From assembly GCF_021603585.1 (NCBI RefSeq), contig NZ_BQHI01000031.1, forward strand, positions 1 through 53,354: DNA of 53,354 bases, given 5' to 3'. This document shows positions 20,304-28,828 of the stretch, piece by piece. Made by a program: the position numbers and the translations under genes. The DNA comes from Pseudomonas sputi. GTDB lineage: Bacteria; Pseudomonadota; Gammaproteobacteria; Pseudomonadales; Pseudomonadaceae. The first letter of the stretch is position 1. Each line of letters starts with the position of its first letter. Under the pieces are notes generated by a model. It made no database searches, was not told where the DNA came from, and saw only the letters and a program-made list of their open reading frames with translations.

Positions 20304-21151
20304 TTGCTCACCTCATGCCGTGGCCGACCATACGCCTGGGTAATGCGGTCGATGACCACTGCGAGAATCACGATCGCCAGACCGGCTTCCAGCCCGCGTC
20401 CGACGTTGAGGGTCTGAATGCCCACCAGCACATCTTCACCCAGGCCACGGGCACCGATCATCGAGGCGATCACCACCATCGACAGGGCCATCATGGTGGT
20501 CTGGTTGATCCCGGCCATGATGCTCGGCAGGGCCAGCGGCAGTTGCACGCCGAACAGTTGCTGCCAGCGGTTGGCGCCGAAGGCGTTGATCGCTTCCATC
20601 ACTTCGCCGTCGACCTGGCGGATGCCCAGATCGGTCAGGCGGATCAGCGGCGGCGCGGCGTAGATCACGGTGGCGAAAATCGCCGGCACCTTGCCCAGGC
20701 CGAACAGCATCAGCACCGGAATCAGGTACACGAAGCTCGGCATGGTCTGCATGATGTCGAGCAGCGGCATCAGCACCGAACGCAGGCGATTGCTGCGCGC
20801 CGAGAGAATCCCCAGCGGTACGCCGATCAGCACCGAAATGACCGTCGCCACCATCATCAGCGCGAGGGTCTGCATCAACTTGTCCCACAGACCGACGGCG
20901 CCGACCAGGAACAACAGACCGACGATCACGGCAGTGGTCACGACTTTGCGCGTGGCGTGCCAGGCCACGACACCGACGATGGCCAGCATCAACCACCACG
21001 GCGCGGCGCGCAGCAGGCCTTCAAGATTGACGATGGCCCACAGCAGGGTGTCGGAGATATGGCGGAACACATCGCCGTAGTTGGTGACCAGCGCATCGAC
21101 CCAACCGTTGACCCAGTCGGCGATGGAAAAGGTAAAGCTTTCGGGAAACAT
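20300..21151 (-). CDS. hutW: Histidine ABC transporter permease HutW
   Basis: This 283-residue inner-membrane protein is of the ProW/OpuAB family, with about six transmembrane helices. The N-terminal FTFSIADWVNGWVDALV and the core QTMPSFVYLIPVLMLFGLGKVPA are typical of the family. The coupling motif EAINAFGANRWQQLFGVQLPLALPSI is also present. It is translationally coupled to hutV. The 84-base gap to hutX upstream contains a strong hairpin. Confidence 0.93.
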   Translation of the reverse strand: MFPESFTFSIADWVNGWVDALVTNYGDVFRHISDTLLWAIVNLEGLLRAAPWWLMLAIVGVVAWHATRKVVTTAVIVGLLFLVGAVGLWDKLMQTLALMMVATVISVLIGVPLGILSARSNRLRSVLMPLLDIMQTMPSFVYLIPVLMLFGLGKVPAIFATVIYAAPPLIRLTDLGIRQVDGEVMEAINAFGANRWQQLFGVQLPLALPSIMAGINQTTMMALSMVVIASMIGARGLGEDVLVGIQTLNVGRGLEAGLAIVILAVVIDRITQAYGRPRHEVSK

Positions 21152-21197
21152 AAGCGGCTCTCAATCAGGAAACTCAATCAAGCGATGGCGGCGAACA

Positions 21198-21224
21198 CCC
21201 CGGCCAGCCTCTCGGTTGGCCGGG
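21198..21224 (-). promoter_or_regulatory. Hairpin between hutX and hutW
   Basis: CCCGGCCA and TGGCCGGG form an 8-bp perfect stem with an 11-base loop, directly after the hutX stop. There is no T tract, so it looks like an mRNA-stabilising or attenuating element raising binding protein relative to permease, not a full terminator. Confidence 0.6.
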
Positions 21225-21235
21225 AGGAATTCGAC

Positions 21236-22204
21236 CTACAGCGCCGCGTCGATTTTCTTGGCAGCGTCTTCACTCACCCACGCATGCCAGACCTCAGGAT
21301 GTTCCTTGAGGAAGATTTTCGCCAGTTTCGGCGACTCGATACGTTCCTTCGCCATGCGGCCCAGGTTCTGGTTCAGCAAGTCGATCGGCAGGTTGACCTT
21401 TTCCAGCACGGCCACCAGCTCCGGCGCTTGTTCGTGGAAGGTCTTGGACAGACCGACCTTGATGGTCACGGTCTTGTCGACGCCCGGTTTCTCTTCCAGT
21501 TTCACTGCGTCGATCTGGCCCATCAGCGGGGTTGGCGACCAGTAGTAGAACAGGATCGGCTCGCCACGCTTGTAGCTCGACAGCACCGCCGCATCCAGGG
21601 CTGGACCGGTGCCCGGGCGGAAGTTGGTGTAGCTGTTTTCCAGGCCATAGCTTTTCAGCATTTCGCTGTTGTCCAGCTCGCAGGTCCAGCCGGCCGGGCA
21701 GTTGTAGAAACGCCCCTTTGAAGGCTCTTCGGCGTCCTTGAAGACAGCGGCGTATTTGCCCAGGTCGGCGATGTTTTTCAGGTCCGGCGCCTTGGCTTCC
21801 AGCTTGCGCTTCGCGTCGCCTTCGATCACGTAGCGCGGCACGTACCAGCCTTCGATCGCGCCCACCACCGGGGCGCCGACGCCGACCACCTTGCCGGCCT
21901 TCTCGGCCTTGTTCCAGACCTCGCTGCGGCCGACCCATTCTTCGGCGAAGATCTGGATGTCGTTGCTGCTCAGGGCGTTTTCCATGGTGATGGAGTTGCC
22001 CGGCAGGCTGTCAGTCTTGCAGTCGTAACCTTTTTCCAGCACCACTTGCATAACGTCGGTCAGCAGCATGCCGCTTTCCCAGTTCAGGCCGGCGAATTTC
22101 ACCGGTTTGCCGGACTCGCACCAGCCGGCGGCCTGGGTCGCGCCGGCGCTGGCCAGCAGGCCCATGGAAAGCAAGGTGGTCAGCAGGGTCTTGTTCGATT
22201 TCAT
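21236..22204 (-). CDS. hutX: Histidine ABC transporter periplasmic binding protein HutX
   Basis: This 322-residue protein has a signal peptide (MKSNKTLLTTLLSMGLLASA, cleavage after TQA-AGW). The mature domain is of the OpuAC/ProX glycine-betaine type (VKFAGLNWESGMLLTDVMQVVLEKGY; WSPTPLMGQIDAV; LKEHPEVWHAWV). In the hut context it binds histidine (known for the family in pseudomonads; ligand inferred here). The ATG at 22204 follows AGGAG. It lies 70 bases after the NCS1 permease gene and precedes hutW. Confidence 0.92.
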   Translation of the reverse strand: MKSNKTLLTTLLSMGLLASAGATQAAGWCESGKPVKFAGLNWESGMLLTDVMQVVLEKGYDCKTDSLPGNSITMENALSSNDIQIFAEEWVGRSEVWNKAEKAGKVVGVGAPVVGAIEGWYVPRYVIEGDAKRKLEAKAPDLKNIADLGKYAAVFKDAEEPSKGRFYNCPAGWTCELDNSEMLKSYGLENSYTNFRPGTGPALDAAVLSSYKRGEPILFYYWSPTPLMGQIDAVKLEEKPGVDKTVTIKVGLSKTFHEQAPELVAVLEKVNLPIDLLNQNLGRMAKERIESPKLAKIFLKEHPEVWHAWVSEDAAKKIDAAL

Positions 22205-22274
22205 TGTTGTGACGCTCCTAATCATGAATTGGCTTACGGCAGTCAAGAGGCATCCAGCCCTGTCCACGTCCAGA

Positions 22275-23747
22275 TCAGGCCTGCGCCGCAGCGCGACCGG
22301 CCCCGCTTGTTTTAGGTTGTACAACGCTGTCCTGCTCGACGGGCAGAATCAGTCGGTCGGGTACGGTGCCGTGCCATTTTTTTGCGCAGACGTAGTACAG
22401 CGCTGCGGGCAGCACGAGACCGATGATCCAGGAAATATCCACATCCCCCAGAGCCGCTACCAATGGACCGGTATAGAACTTGGTGGAAATGAACGGCAGC
22501 TGCACCAGCACCCCGAACACATAAATGCTGATACCGAGGAGGTTCCAGCGGCCGTAGCGACCGTTCGGATCCGCCAGCGCCGGTACGTCGTAGCGCTCGC
22601 GGGTGATGCAGTAGTAGTCCACCAGGTTGATCGCGCTCCACGGCGTGAAGAACGCCAGCAGGAACAGGATGAAAGACTTGAACGCACCGAGGAACGAGTG
22701 CTGGCCGAGCAGCGCGATCAGGGTCGCCGCGCCGACGATCACCAGCACGAACCCCAGACGCTGCATCCGGGTGACCGTCACGTGGCCTCGGAAGCCGCTG
22801 ATGATGGTCGCGATGCACATGAAGCTGCCGTAGGAGTTCAGGGTCGAGATGGTGACCTTGCCGAACGCGATGCTGAAATACAGTAGCGCGGCGGTGGCAC
22901 CGGTCCCGCCCAGACCGACGATGTAGGCGACTTCATGACCGGCGAATTGCCCGTTGGCCGAAGCGGCCGCGAACACACCGAGAATCATCGCCACCTGCGC
23001 ACCGATCACCGAACCGGCACCGGCGGCGAAAAAGGTTTTCACCGAAGACACCTTGCTCGGCAGGTAGCGCGAGTAGTCCGCCACGTACGGGCCGAAAGCG
23101 ATCTGCCAGGAGGCCGCGAGCGACACCGCCAGCAGGAAACTGCTCCAGCTGAAGTGGCGGATTTGCAGAAGAGCACCGACGTCCACCTGACTCATCAAAC
23201 GGCTGAACAGGTACACGAAAGCAATCACGCCAATGGCACTGGCGATACGGCCGATCCAATGGATCACCCGATAACCGAGCACCGTGACCGCGACGATGAC
23301 GCTGGCGAACAACAGGATGCCGACAGTGTCGCTGACCCCGAACAACTGGCCCAGCGCCTGACCGGACAGCACGGTTCCGGTGGCGGTGAAACCGAGGTAC
23401 ATCAGGCACACCAGCACGATCGGAATCGCCGCGCCGTAAACGCCGAACTGCACCCGGCTGGAAATCATCTGCGGCAGGCCAAGCTTCGGCCCTTGCGCCG
23501 CGTGCAGCGCCATCACCCCGCCACCCAGCAGTTGCCCGATCAGCAGACCGATCAACGACCAGAACACATCGCCGCCCAGCACCACGGCCAGGGCCCCGGT
23601 GACAATCGCGGTGATTTGCAGGTTGGCCCCCATCCACAGGGTGAACTGACTGAACAGACGACCGTGTCTTTCCGCTTCCGGTATGTAGTCGATCGAACGC
23701 CTTTCGATCAACGGTTTACTGCCTGCACGATCGGTGTTGCCCGCCAT
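22275..23747 (-). CDS. NCS1-family permease of the hut cluster (probable urocanate transporter, HutTu-type)
   Basis: This 490-residue integral membrane protein has about 12 hydrophobic helices and belongs to the purine-cytosine permease (CodB-like) family. It opens with RRSIDYIPEAERHGRLFSQF, a family hallmark, and has WSAINLVDYYCITRERYDVPAL between helices 8 and 9. In P. fluorescens SBW25 the NCS1 gene next to hutU transports urocanate; the same position and family support that role here. The ATG at 23747 follows AGAGG. It is second in the hutU unit. Confidence 0.85.
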   Translation of the reverse strand: MAGNTDRAGSKPLIERRSIDYIPEAERHGRLFSQFTLWMGANLQITAIVTGALAVVLGGDVFWSLIGLLIGQLLGGGVMALHAAQGPKLGLPQMISSRVQFGVYGAAIPIVLVCLMYLGFTATGTVLSGQALGQLFGVSDTVGILLFASVIVAVTVLGYRVIHWIGRIASAIGVIAFVYLFSRLMSQVDVGALLQIRHFSWSSFLLAVSLAASWQIAFGPYVADYSRYLPSKVSSVKTFFAAGAGSVIGAQVAMILGVFAAASANGQFAGHEVAYIVGLGGTGATAALLYFSIAFGKVTISTLNSYGSFMCIATIISGFRGHVTVTRMQRLGFVLVIVGAATLIALLGQHSFLGAFKSFILFLLAFFTPWSAINLVDYYCITRERYDVPALADPNGRYGRWNLLGISIYVFGVLVQLPFISTKFYTGPLVAALGDVDISWIIGLVLPAALYYVCAKKWHGTVPDRLILPVEQDSVVQPKTSGAGRAAAQA

Positions 23748-23787
23748 GATTCAACCTCTGTGGATTGTTCTGCTTATTGTTGTGGCC

Positions 23788-23816
23788 CTGTGGGAGCGAG
23801 GGTGCCCGCTCCCGCC
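23788..23816. repeat. GTGGGAGC-type repetitive palindrome
   Basis: TGTGGGAGCGAGGGTGCCCGCTCCC forms a hairpin of the second common P. fluorescens repeat class (core GGGAGC...GCTCCC). It lies in the 74-base hutU-permease gap, close after the hutU stop. Confidence 0.75.
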
Positions 23817-23821
23817 GATAT

Positions 23822-25504
23822 TCACTTGCCGGTAATCATCGGCAGGTTCAGGCCCTGCTCCTTCGCGCAGTCGATGGCGATCTGGTAACCGGCATCGGCG
23901 TGACGCATGACGCCGGTGCCCGGGTCGTTGTGCAGCACGCGAGCAATACGCTCGGCCGCTTCGTCAGTGCCGTCGCAGACAATCACCATGCCCGAGTGCT
24001 GGGAAAAGCCCATGCCGACGCCACCACCGTGGTGCAGGGACACCCAGGTCGCACCGCTCGCGGTGTTCAGCAGCGCGTTGAGCAGCGGCCAGTCGGAGAC
24101 GGCATCGGAGCCGTCCTGCATCGATTCGGTTTCACGGTTCGGGCTGGAGACCGAGCCGGAGTCGAGGTGGTCGCGACCGATCACGATCGGGGCCGACAGC
24201 TCGCCGCTGCGCACCATTTCATTGAACGCCAGACCGAGCTTGGCGCGCAGGCCCAGGCCGACCCAGCAGATACGCGCCGGCAGACCCTGGAAGCTGATGC
24301 GCTCGCGCGCCATGTCCAGCCAGTTGTGCAGGTGGGCGTCGTCCGGGATCAGTTCTTTGACTTTAGCGTCGGTCTTGTAGATGTCTTGCGGATCACCCGA
24401 CAGCGCCGCCCAGCGGAACGGGCCGATGCCACGGCAGAACAGCGGACGAATGTAGGCCGGTACGAAGCCAGGGAAATCGAATGCGTTTTCGACGCCTTCT
24501 TCCTGAGCCATCTGACGGATGTTGTTGCCGTAGTCGAAGGTCGGCACGCCCATCTTCTGGAAGTCGAGCATGGCTTTGACGTGCACCGCCATCGATTGCT
24601 TGGCGGCCTTGACCACAGCGGCTGGCTCGGTCTTGGCGCGGGCGCGGTATTCGTCCCAGGTCCAGCCGGCCGGCAGATAACCGTTGAGCGGGTCGTGGGC
24701 GCTGGTCTGGTCGGTGACCATGTCCGGACGCACGCCGCGCTTGACCAGTTCCGGCAGGATTTCAGCGGCGTTGCCGCACAGGGCGATGGAAACAGCCTTG
24801 CCTTCGGAGGTGTATTTGGCGATGCGGGCCAGCGCGTCGTCGAGGTCTGTGGCCTGCTCGTCGACGTAGCGGGTCTTGAGGCGGAAATCGATGCTGATCT
24901 GCTGGCATTCGATGTTCAGCGAGCAGGCACCGGCGAGGGTCGCGGCCAGTGGCTGGGCCCCACCCATGCCGCCGAGGCCGGCGGTCAGTACCCACTTGCC
25001 GGTGAGGTTGTCGTTGTAGTGCTGGCGGCCGGCTTCAACGAAGGTTTCGTAGGTGCCCTGGACGATGCCCTGGCTGCCGATGTAGATCCAGCTGCCGGCG
25101 GTCATCTGGCCGTACATGGCCAGGCCTTTGGCGTCGAGTTCGTTGAAGTGCTCCCAAGTCGCCCAGTGCGGCACCAGGTTGGAGTTGGCGATCAGCACGC
25201 GCGGGGCGTTGCTGTGGGTCTTGAACACACCGACCGGCTTGCCCGATTGCACCAGCAGGGTTTCGTCTTCGTTGAGGTGGGTCAGGCTCTCGACGATCTT
25301 GTCGTAGCACTCCCAGTTACGCGCAGCGCGGCCGATGCCACCGTAGACCACCAGCTCTTTCGGGTTCTCGGCGACTTCCGGGTCGAGGTTGTTCATCAGC
25401 ATGCGCAGCGGCGCTTCGGTCAGCCAGCTCTTGGCGGTCAGCTTGTTGCCGCGGGCGGCGCGGATCTCAACATTACGAAACTTAGTAGGCTTATTGTCAG
25501 TCAC
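23822..25504 (-). CDS. hutU: Urocanate hydratase
   Basis: This 560-residue enzyme hydrates urocanate to imidazolonepropionate using tightly bound NAD+. The nucleotide-binding motif [13 protein letters not shown] is near residue 175. The active-site cysteine region [19 protein letters not shown] lies near 410, and [17 protein letters not shown] near 505. The GTG at 25504 is the start, placed 8 bases after [22 protein letters not shown] is the usual N-terminus. It is the first gene of the long hut unit, preceded by a sigma-54 promoter and HutC operator. Confidence 0.97.
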   Translation of the reverse strand: MTDNKPTKFRNVEIRAARGNKLTAKSWLTEAPLRMLMNNLDPEVAENPKELVVYGGIGRAARNWECYDKIVESLTHLNEDETLLVQSGKPVGVFKTHSNAPRVLIANSNLVPHWATWEHFNELDAKGLAMYGQMTAGSWIYIGSQGIVQGTYETFVEAGRQHYNDNLTGKWVLTAGLGGMGGAQPLAATLAGACSLNIECQQISIDFRLKTRYVDEQATDLDDALARIAKYTSEGKAVSIALCGNAAEILPELVKRGVRPDMVTDQTSAHDPLNGYLPAGWTWDEYRARAKTEPAAVVKAAKQSMAVHVKAMLDFQKMGVPTFDYGNNIRQMAQEEGVENAFDFPGFVPAYIRPLFCRGIGPFRWAALSGDPQDIYKTDAKVKELIPDDAHLHNWLDMARERISFQGLPARICWVGLGLRAKLGLAFNEMVRSGELSAPIVIGRDHLDSGSVSSPNRETESMQDGSDAVSDWPLLNALLNTASGATWVSLHHGGGVGMGFSQHSGMVIVCDGTDEAAERIARVLHNDPGTGVMRHADAGYQIAIDCAKEQGLNLPMITGK

Positions 25505-25636
25505 GAAAAAGACTCCTCAGCGATCAATTCAAACCAACCCTGGCAGTGGGCAAGCAGCCTGTGCGCCTCAGTGCGCGACAAGCGGATCAGTGGACGCTGC
25601 GGAGAGTCTCGATTGACTCATACGCATACGTCTTTA

Positions 25637-25650
25637 CTTGTACATACAAG
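25637..25650. promoter_or_regulatory. HutC operator of the hutU operon
   Basis: Read on the minus strand this is CTTGTATGTACAAG, a near-perfect palindrome containing TGTA-N2-TACA. It equals the HutC operator reported for the P. putida hutUHIG promoter. It sits about 135 bases before the hutU start and covers the predicted transcription start of the adjoining sigma-54 promoter, so repressor binding would block initiation. Urocanate is the known HutC inducer. Confidence 0.85.
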
Positions 25651-25654
25651 CATA

Positions 25655-25671
25655 TGCAATCAAGCGGCCAA
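25655..25671 (-). promoter_or_regulatory. Sigma-54 promoter of the hutU operon
   Basis: On the minus strand TGGCCG-CTTGA-TTGCAT matches the -24/-12 consensus TGGCAC-N5-TTGCA, with GG and GC exactly 10 bases apart. The predicted start is near 25644. Sigma-54 control by CbrB and NtrC is known for hutU in P. fluorescens SBW25; the enhancer sites upstream were not resolved. Confidence 0.8.
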
Positions 25672-25860
25672 CTTGTTGGAGGGCTGTTCAACAAAAATCC
25701 CGGACAGGGCTGCGGAGCGCCTGAATCAAGGGTTCTGGCGTTCATGAAATTTTTCGTGGGGTGAATTGAGGGCGGCGCGAGGTTGTTACGAAAGCGTGGT
25801 TTTGCGCCACGCTGGGGCGTTCGGTAACAAGTTGGTGCGCATTTCGGGAACGTCGGGACG

Positions 25861-25891
25861 AAAAAAAACCGCTGCTTTCAAAGCAGCGGTC
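25861..25891 (-). terminator. Rho-independent terminator of hutC-hutD
   Basis: On the minus strand ACCGCTGCTTTGAAAGCAGCGGT is followed by eight Ts. It separates hutCD from the hutU operon. Confidence 0.93.
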
Positions 25892-25902
25892 TTTCACAGT
25901 TT

Positions 25903-25981
25903 GATCGTTCCCACGCTCTGCGCGGGAATGCCGCCATGGACGCTCCGCGTCCGCTTTGTGACGCAGAGCATGGGAACGATC
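25903..25981. repeat. REPIN: two inverted REP elements
   Basis: GATCGTTCCCACGCTCTGCG on the left and GACGCAGAGCATGGGAACGATC on the right form a long inverted pair with a central CGCTCCGCG segment. Such paired REPs are the mobile REPIN form. It lies between the hutD stop and its terminator. Confidence 0.85.
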
Positions 25982-25993
25982 CGTGGGAGAGAA

Positions 25994-26563
25994 TCAGCGC
26001 ATGGACAGTTCGATCACGCAGCAGCCGGCATTCACGGCGATCTCGGTCAGCGCGGTGTTACCGTCCAGTTGCAGACAGTCATGGCGACCCAGTTGCGATG
26101 CACTGTCACCGACCGTGACCTCCAGCAGTTCACTGACACTGAACACCAGCACGGTGCTCGCCGAACTGAAAAACCGCTGCTCGCCCTCCAGCCATTGCAG
26201 CCGTGCGCGGTAACGCTGGGGCGCATAGATCAGGTTGAAGTCGCGGATCGCGCCGCCAAGCAAGGTGCAGGACACCTGGCTTTCGCCGCTGAAGGCAAAC
26301 GGGTCGAGGGGTAACAATGGCCGAGTATCGTCGCCGTCCACACACAGGGTCATGCCGTCGCCCTGCAACACCGTGATCACCCGCTGGTAACCGGCGAAAG
26401 TCGAGAAACCACCGGATTCGGCGATGTCGGCAATCGACAGGCGCCAACCAAAACCGTCGAGGCCGGCACCGGCGTCACGGGTGATTTCCTCGGTGCTGCC
26501 GCCGCCGTTTTTCCACGGCATGCGCGGGTAGCCTTCGGCGCGTAAAACCTTCAAACCATTCAT
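25994..26563 (-). CDS. hutD: HutD family protein
   Basis: This 189-residue cupin-like protein belongs to the HutD family. It begins LRAEGYPRMPWKNGGGSTEEITRD, the family signature, followed by FGWRLSIADIAESGGFSTFAGYQRVITVLQGDGM. HutD is not a pathway enzyme. Work in P. fluorescens suggests that it limits hut expression at high urocanate, perhaps by binding formylglutamate or related compounds. Its ATG overlaps the hutC stop by four bases. It is followed by a REPIN and terminator. Confidence 0.93.
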   Translation of the reverse strand: MNGLKVLRAEGYPRMPWKNGGGSTEEITRDAGAGLDGFGWRLSIADIAESGGFSTFAGYQRVITVLQGDGMTLCVDGDDTRPLLPLDPFAFSGESQVSCTLLGGAIRDFNLIYAPQRYRARLQWLEGEQRFFSSASTVLVFSVSELLEVTVGDSASQLGRHDCLQLDGNTALTEIAVNAGCCVIELSMR

Positions 26564-27309
26564 TTATGAAAACGCCCTTCCAGACGATGACGAGAACCGG
26601 GGTGAATCAGGCGCGCCGCCGTCACCGGCTGACGACCCGACCAGGTACGACGGCGGATCAACAGGCACGGCTCGCCTTTTTCGATCTGCAGCAATTTGCA
26701 TTCGGACGCTTCGGCGAGGATCGCTTCGACCACGTGCTCGCCTTCGGTCAGCGGCGCAACCTGGTTCAGATAGGCGTAAGGCGTTTGCAGGGTGAAGTCC
26801 TGTTTGAGGTAGTCAGGGGCGACCAGCGCGTTGACGAAACGGTCTTCGATTTGCACCGGAATGTCGTTTTCGTAATGCACGATCAGCGAGTGAAACACCT
26901 TCTGCCCTTCGCGCATGTCCAGCGCCAGCGCGCGCTCGGAACCGGCGGCCTCTTCTTCCAGAGTGATGACCTGACAGGTGTGGCGATGGCCACGGGAGGC
27001 GATTTCGTCGGCGATGTTGTGCACTTCGAACAGCGCGGACTGGCTCTTCGGTTCGGCGACAAACGTGCCGACGCCTTGCATACGCACCAGCAGACCGTCG
27101 GCGGTCATTTCCCGCAGTGCGCGGTTGATGGTCATGCGGCTGAAGCCCAACTGGCTGACCAGTTCGCTTTCCGACGGCACGCGGTAATGTGGCGGCCAGT
27201 TACCGCTGTCGATCTGCTGGGTGATCATCTGTTTGACGCGGGCGTACAAGGGCGCCGGACTGTCGCCCATGTTCGCGGCCAACGGGGAGACTGGAGGCGG
27301 AGTCGGCAC
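26560..27309 (-). CDS. hutC: Histidine utilisation repressor HutC
   Basis: This 249-residue regulator is of the GntR family, HutC subfamily. The winged helix lies near residues 15-85 (YARVKQMITQQIDSGNWPPHYRVPSE; FSRMTINRALREMTADGLL). A UTRA ligand-binding domain follows, with VHYENDIPVQIEDRFVN and the tail TAARLIHPGSRHRLEGRF. It represses hut genes and is released by urocanate. GTG at 27309 follows AGGGA; an ATG at 27270 is a shorter alternative without a ribosome site. The gene is divergent from hutF; a palindromic operator lies between them. Confidence 0.93.
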   Translation of the reverse strand: MPTPPPVSPLAANMGDSPAPLYARVKQMITQQIDSGNWPPHYRVPSESELVSQLGFSRMTINRALREMTADGLLVRMQGVGTFVAEPKSQSALFEVHNIADEIASRGHRHTCQVITLEEEAAGSERALALDMREGQKVFHSLIVHYENDIPVQIEDRFVNALVAPDYLKQDFTLQTPYAYLNQVAPLTEGEHVVEAILAEASECKLLQIEKGEPCLLIRRRTWSGRQPVTAARLIHPGSRHRLEGRFHK

Positions 27310-27352
27310 GGTGGATCCCTGTTCATTGGTGAAAGTGGCTAGCTTGCCGGAG

Positions 27353-27381
27353 TTTACCGGGCAGGCAAACGTCTGTATATG
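27353..27381 (+). promoter_or_regulatory. Candidate hutF promoter
   Basis: TTTACC (27353-27358) and TATATG (27376-27381) are separated by 17 bases and lie 35-60 bases upstream of hutF. The -10 overlaps the HutC palindrome, which would give simple repression. No GG-N10-GC sigma-54 pattern was found here. Confidence 0.4.
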
Positions 27382-27390
27382 TATATACAA
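27374..27390. promoter_or_regulatory. HutC operator in the hutC-hutF divergent region
   Basis: TGTATATGTATATACA at 27374-27389 is an inverted repeat whose right half contains TGTATATACA, the TGTA-N2-TACA core also seen at hutU. It can repress hutF and may autoregulate hutC, whose start lies about 65 bases away. Confidence 0.75.
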
Positions 27391-27415
27391 ATAACACACG
27401 ATGGGGTACTGAACC

Positions 27416-28780
27416 ATGTCCGCCTTCTTCGCCGAACGCGCGCTGCTGCCTAACGGATGGGCCAACCATGTACGTCTCGAGGTCAGCGCCGATGGCGTGC
27501 TGACCCGAATCCAGGCCGATTCCACCGCAGATGGCGCCGAACGGCTGCGCGGTCCGCTGCTGCCGGGGATGCCCAATCTGCACTCCCACGCGTTCCAGCG
27601 AGCGATGGCGGGACTGGCGGAAGTGGCCGGCAATCCCAACGACAGTTTCTGGACCTGGCGCGATCTGATGTACCGGCTCGTCGGAAAAATCAGCCCGGAC
27701 CAGCTCGGTGTGATCGCCCGTCAGCTGTACATCGAAATGCTCAAGGCCGGTTATACCTCGGTCGCCGAATTCCATTACGTCCACCACGACAACAACGGCC
27801 AGCCTTACGCCGACCCGGCCGAACTGGCATTGCGCATCAGCCAGGCGGCCAGCTCGGCCGGTATCGGTCTGACCTTGCTGCCGGTGCTCTACAGCCACAG
27901 TGGTTTCGGCGGCCAGACGCCGAACGAAGGTCAGCGCCGCTTCATCAACAGCACCGAAAACTACCTGAAGCTGCAATCGCGTCTGCAGCCGCTGCTGGCG
28001 CAGCAACAGGCCCAGTCGCTGGGCCTGTGCTTCCACTCGTTGCGCGCGGTCACGCCGCAGCAGATCAGCGAAGTGCTGGCGGCCAGCGACAAGCAATGCC
28101 CGGTACACATCCACATCGCCGAGCAGCAGAAGGAAGTCGATGACTGCCTGACCTGGAGCGGTCGCCGTCCGCTGCAATGGCTGTACGAAAACACCGAAGT
28201 CGACCAGCGCTGGTGCCTGGTGCACGCGACCCACGCCAATCCGGAAGAAGTCACGCTGATGGCCAAGAGTCGCGCCATCGCCGGCCTGTGCCTGACCACC
28301 GAGGCCAACCTCGGCGACGGGATTTTCCCGGCGGTGGATTTTCTCGCCCAGGGCGGGCGCATGGGTATCGGCTCCGACAGCCATGTGTCGTTGAGCGTGG
28401 TGGAAGAACTGCGTTGGCTGGAATACGGCCAGCGCCTGCGCGATCAGCGGCGCAACCGCTTGTATGGCGCGGATCAGCCAATGGTTGGGCGCACGTTGTA
28501 TGACGCGGCGCTGGACGGTGGCGCTCAGGCGTTGGGCCAGCCGATCGGTGCGCTGGAGGTCGGCAAACGTGCCGACTGGATTGTGCTCGATGGCAGCGAT
28601 CCGTATCTGGCCACCGCCAGTGGTGACGGGATCCTGAACCGCTGGCTGTTTGCCGGCGGCGACCGTCAGGTGCGCGACGTGCTGGTCAACGGTCAGTGGG
28701 TTGTTCGAGAGGGGCGACATGCCGGGGAGGAGGACAGCAATCGCGCCTTCACCCAGGTTCTGCGAGACCTTTTGGGCTGA
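27416..28780 (+). CDS. hutF: Formimidoylglutamate deiminase
   Basis: This 454-residue amidohydrolase converts N-formimidoyl-glutamate to N-formyl-glutamate plus ammonia. The N-terminal metal site NLHSHAFQRAMAGL, the central VHIHIAEQQKEVDD, the histidine in VHATHA and the late GSDSHVSLS aspartate are present. It starts at ATG 27416, after the HutC operator. With HutG it forms the five-step pathway. The gene is alone on the plus strand, divergent from hutC, and ends at a bidirectional terminator. Confidence 0.96.
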   Translation: MSAFFAERALLPNGWANHVRLEVSADGVLTRIQADSTADGAERLRGPLLPGMPNLHSHAFQRAMAGLAEVAGNPNDSFWTWRDLMYRLVGKISPDQLGVIARQLYIEMLKAGYTSVAEFHYVHHDNNGQPYADPAELALRISQAASSAGIGLTLLPVLYSHSGFGGQTPNEGQRRFINSTENYLKLQSRLQPLLAQQQAQSLGLCFHSLRAVTPQQISEVLAASDKQCPVHIHIAEQQKEVDDCLTWSGRRPLQWLYENTEVDQRWCLVHATHANPEEVTLMAKSRAIAGLCLTTEANLGDGIFPAVDFLAQGGRMGIGSDSHVSLSVVEELRWLEYGQRLRDQRRNRLYGADQPMVGRTLYDAALDGGAQALGQPIGALEVGKRADWIVLDGSDPYLATASGDGILNRWLFAGGDRQVRDVLVNGQWVVREGRHAGEEDSNRAFTQVLRDLLG

Positions 28781-28783
28781 CAT

Positions 28784-28820
28784 AAAAAAACCTGTGGAGG
28801 GCAACCTCCACAGGTTTTTT
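28784..28820. terminator. Bidirectional terminator between hutF and blc
   Basis: AAAAAAACCTGTGGAGG and CCTCCACAGGTTTTTT form a 10-bp stem with a short loop, with A and T tracts on both sides, between convergent genes. Confidence 0.95.
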
Positions 28821-28828
28821 GTTGCGCG

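Larger units (their letters stand above)
25505..25993. other. Regulatory region between hutD and hutU
   Basis: This 489-base gap holds, in minus-strand order, a REPIN-like doublet, the hutCD terminator, about 190 bases of possible enhancer DNA, the sigma-54 promoter, the HutC operator and a leader of about 130 bases. No convincing gene lies in it. Confidence 0.6.

Noticed and set aside
27320-27350. Sigma-54 promoter for hutF
   Set aside because: TGGCTAGCTTGC looks promising, but GG and GC are only seven bases apart, not 10.
27323-28804. A 493-codon minus-strand frame opposite hutF
   Set aside because: It is antisense to a clear hutF with catalytic motifs; the composition is shadow-like.
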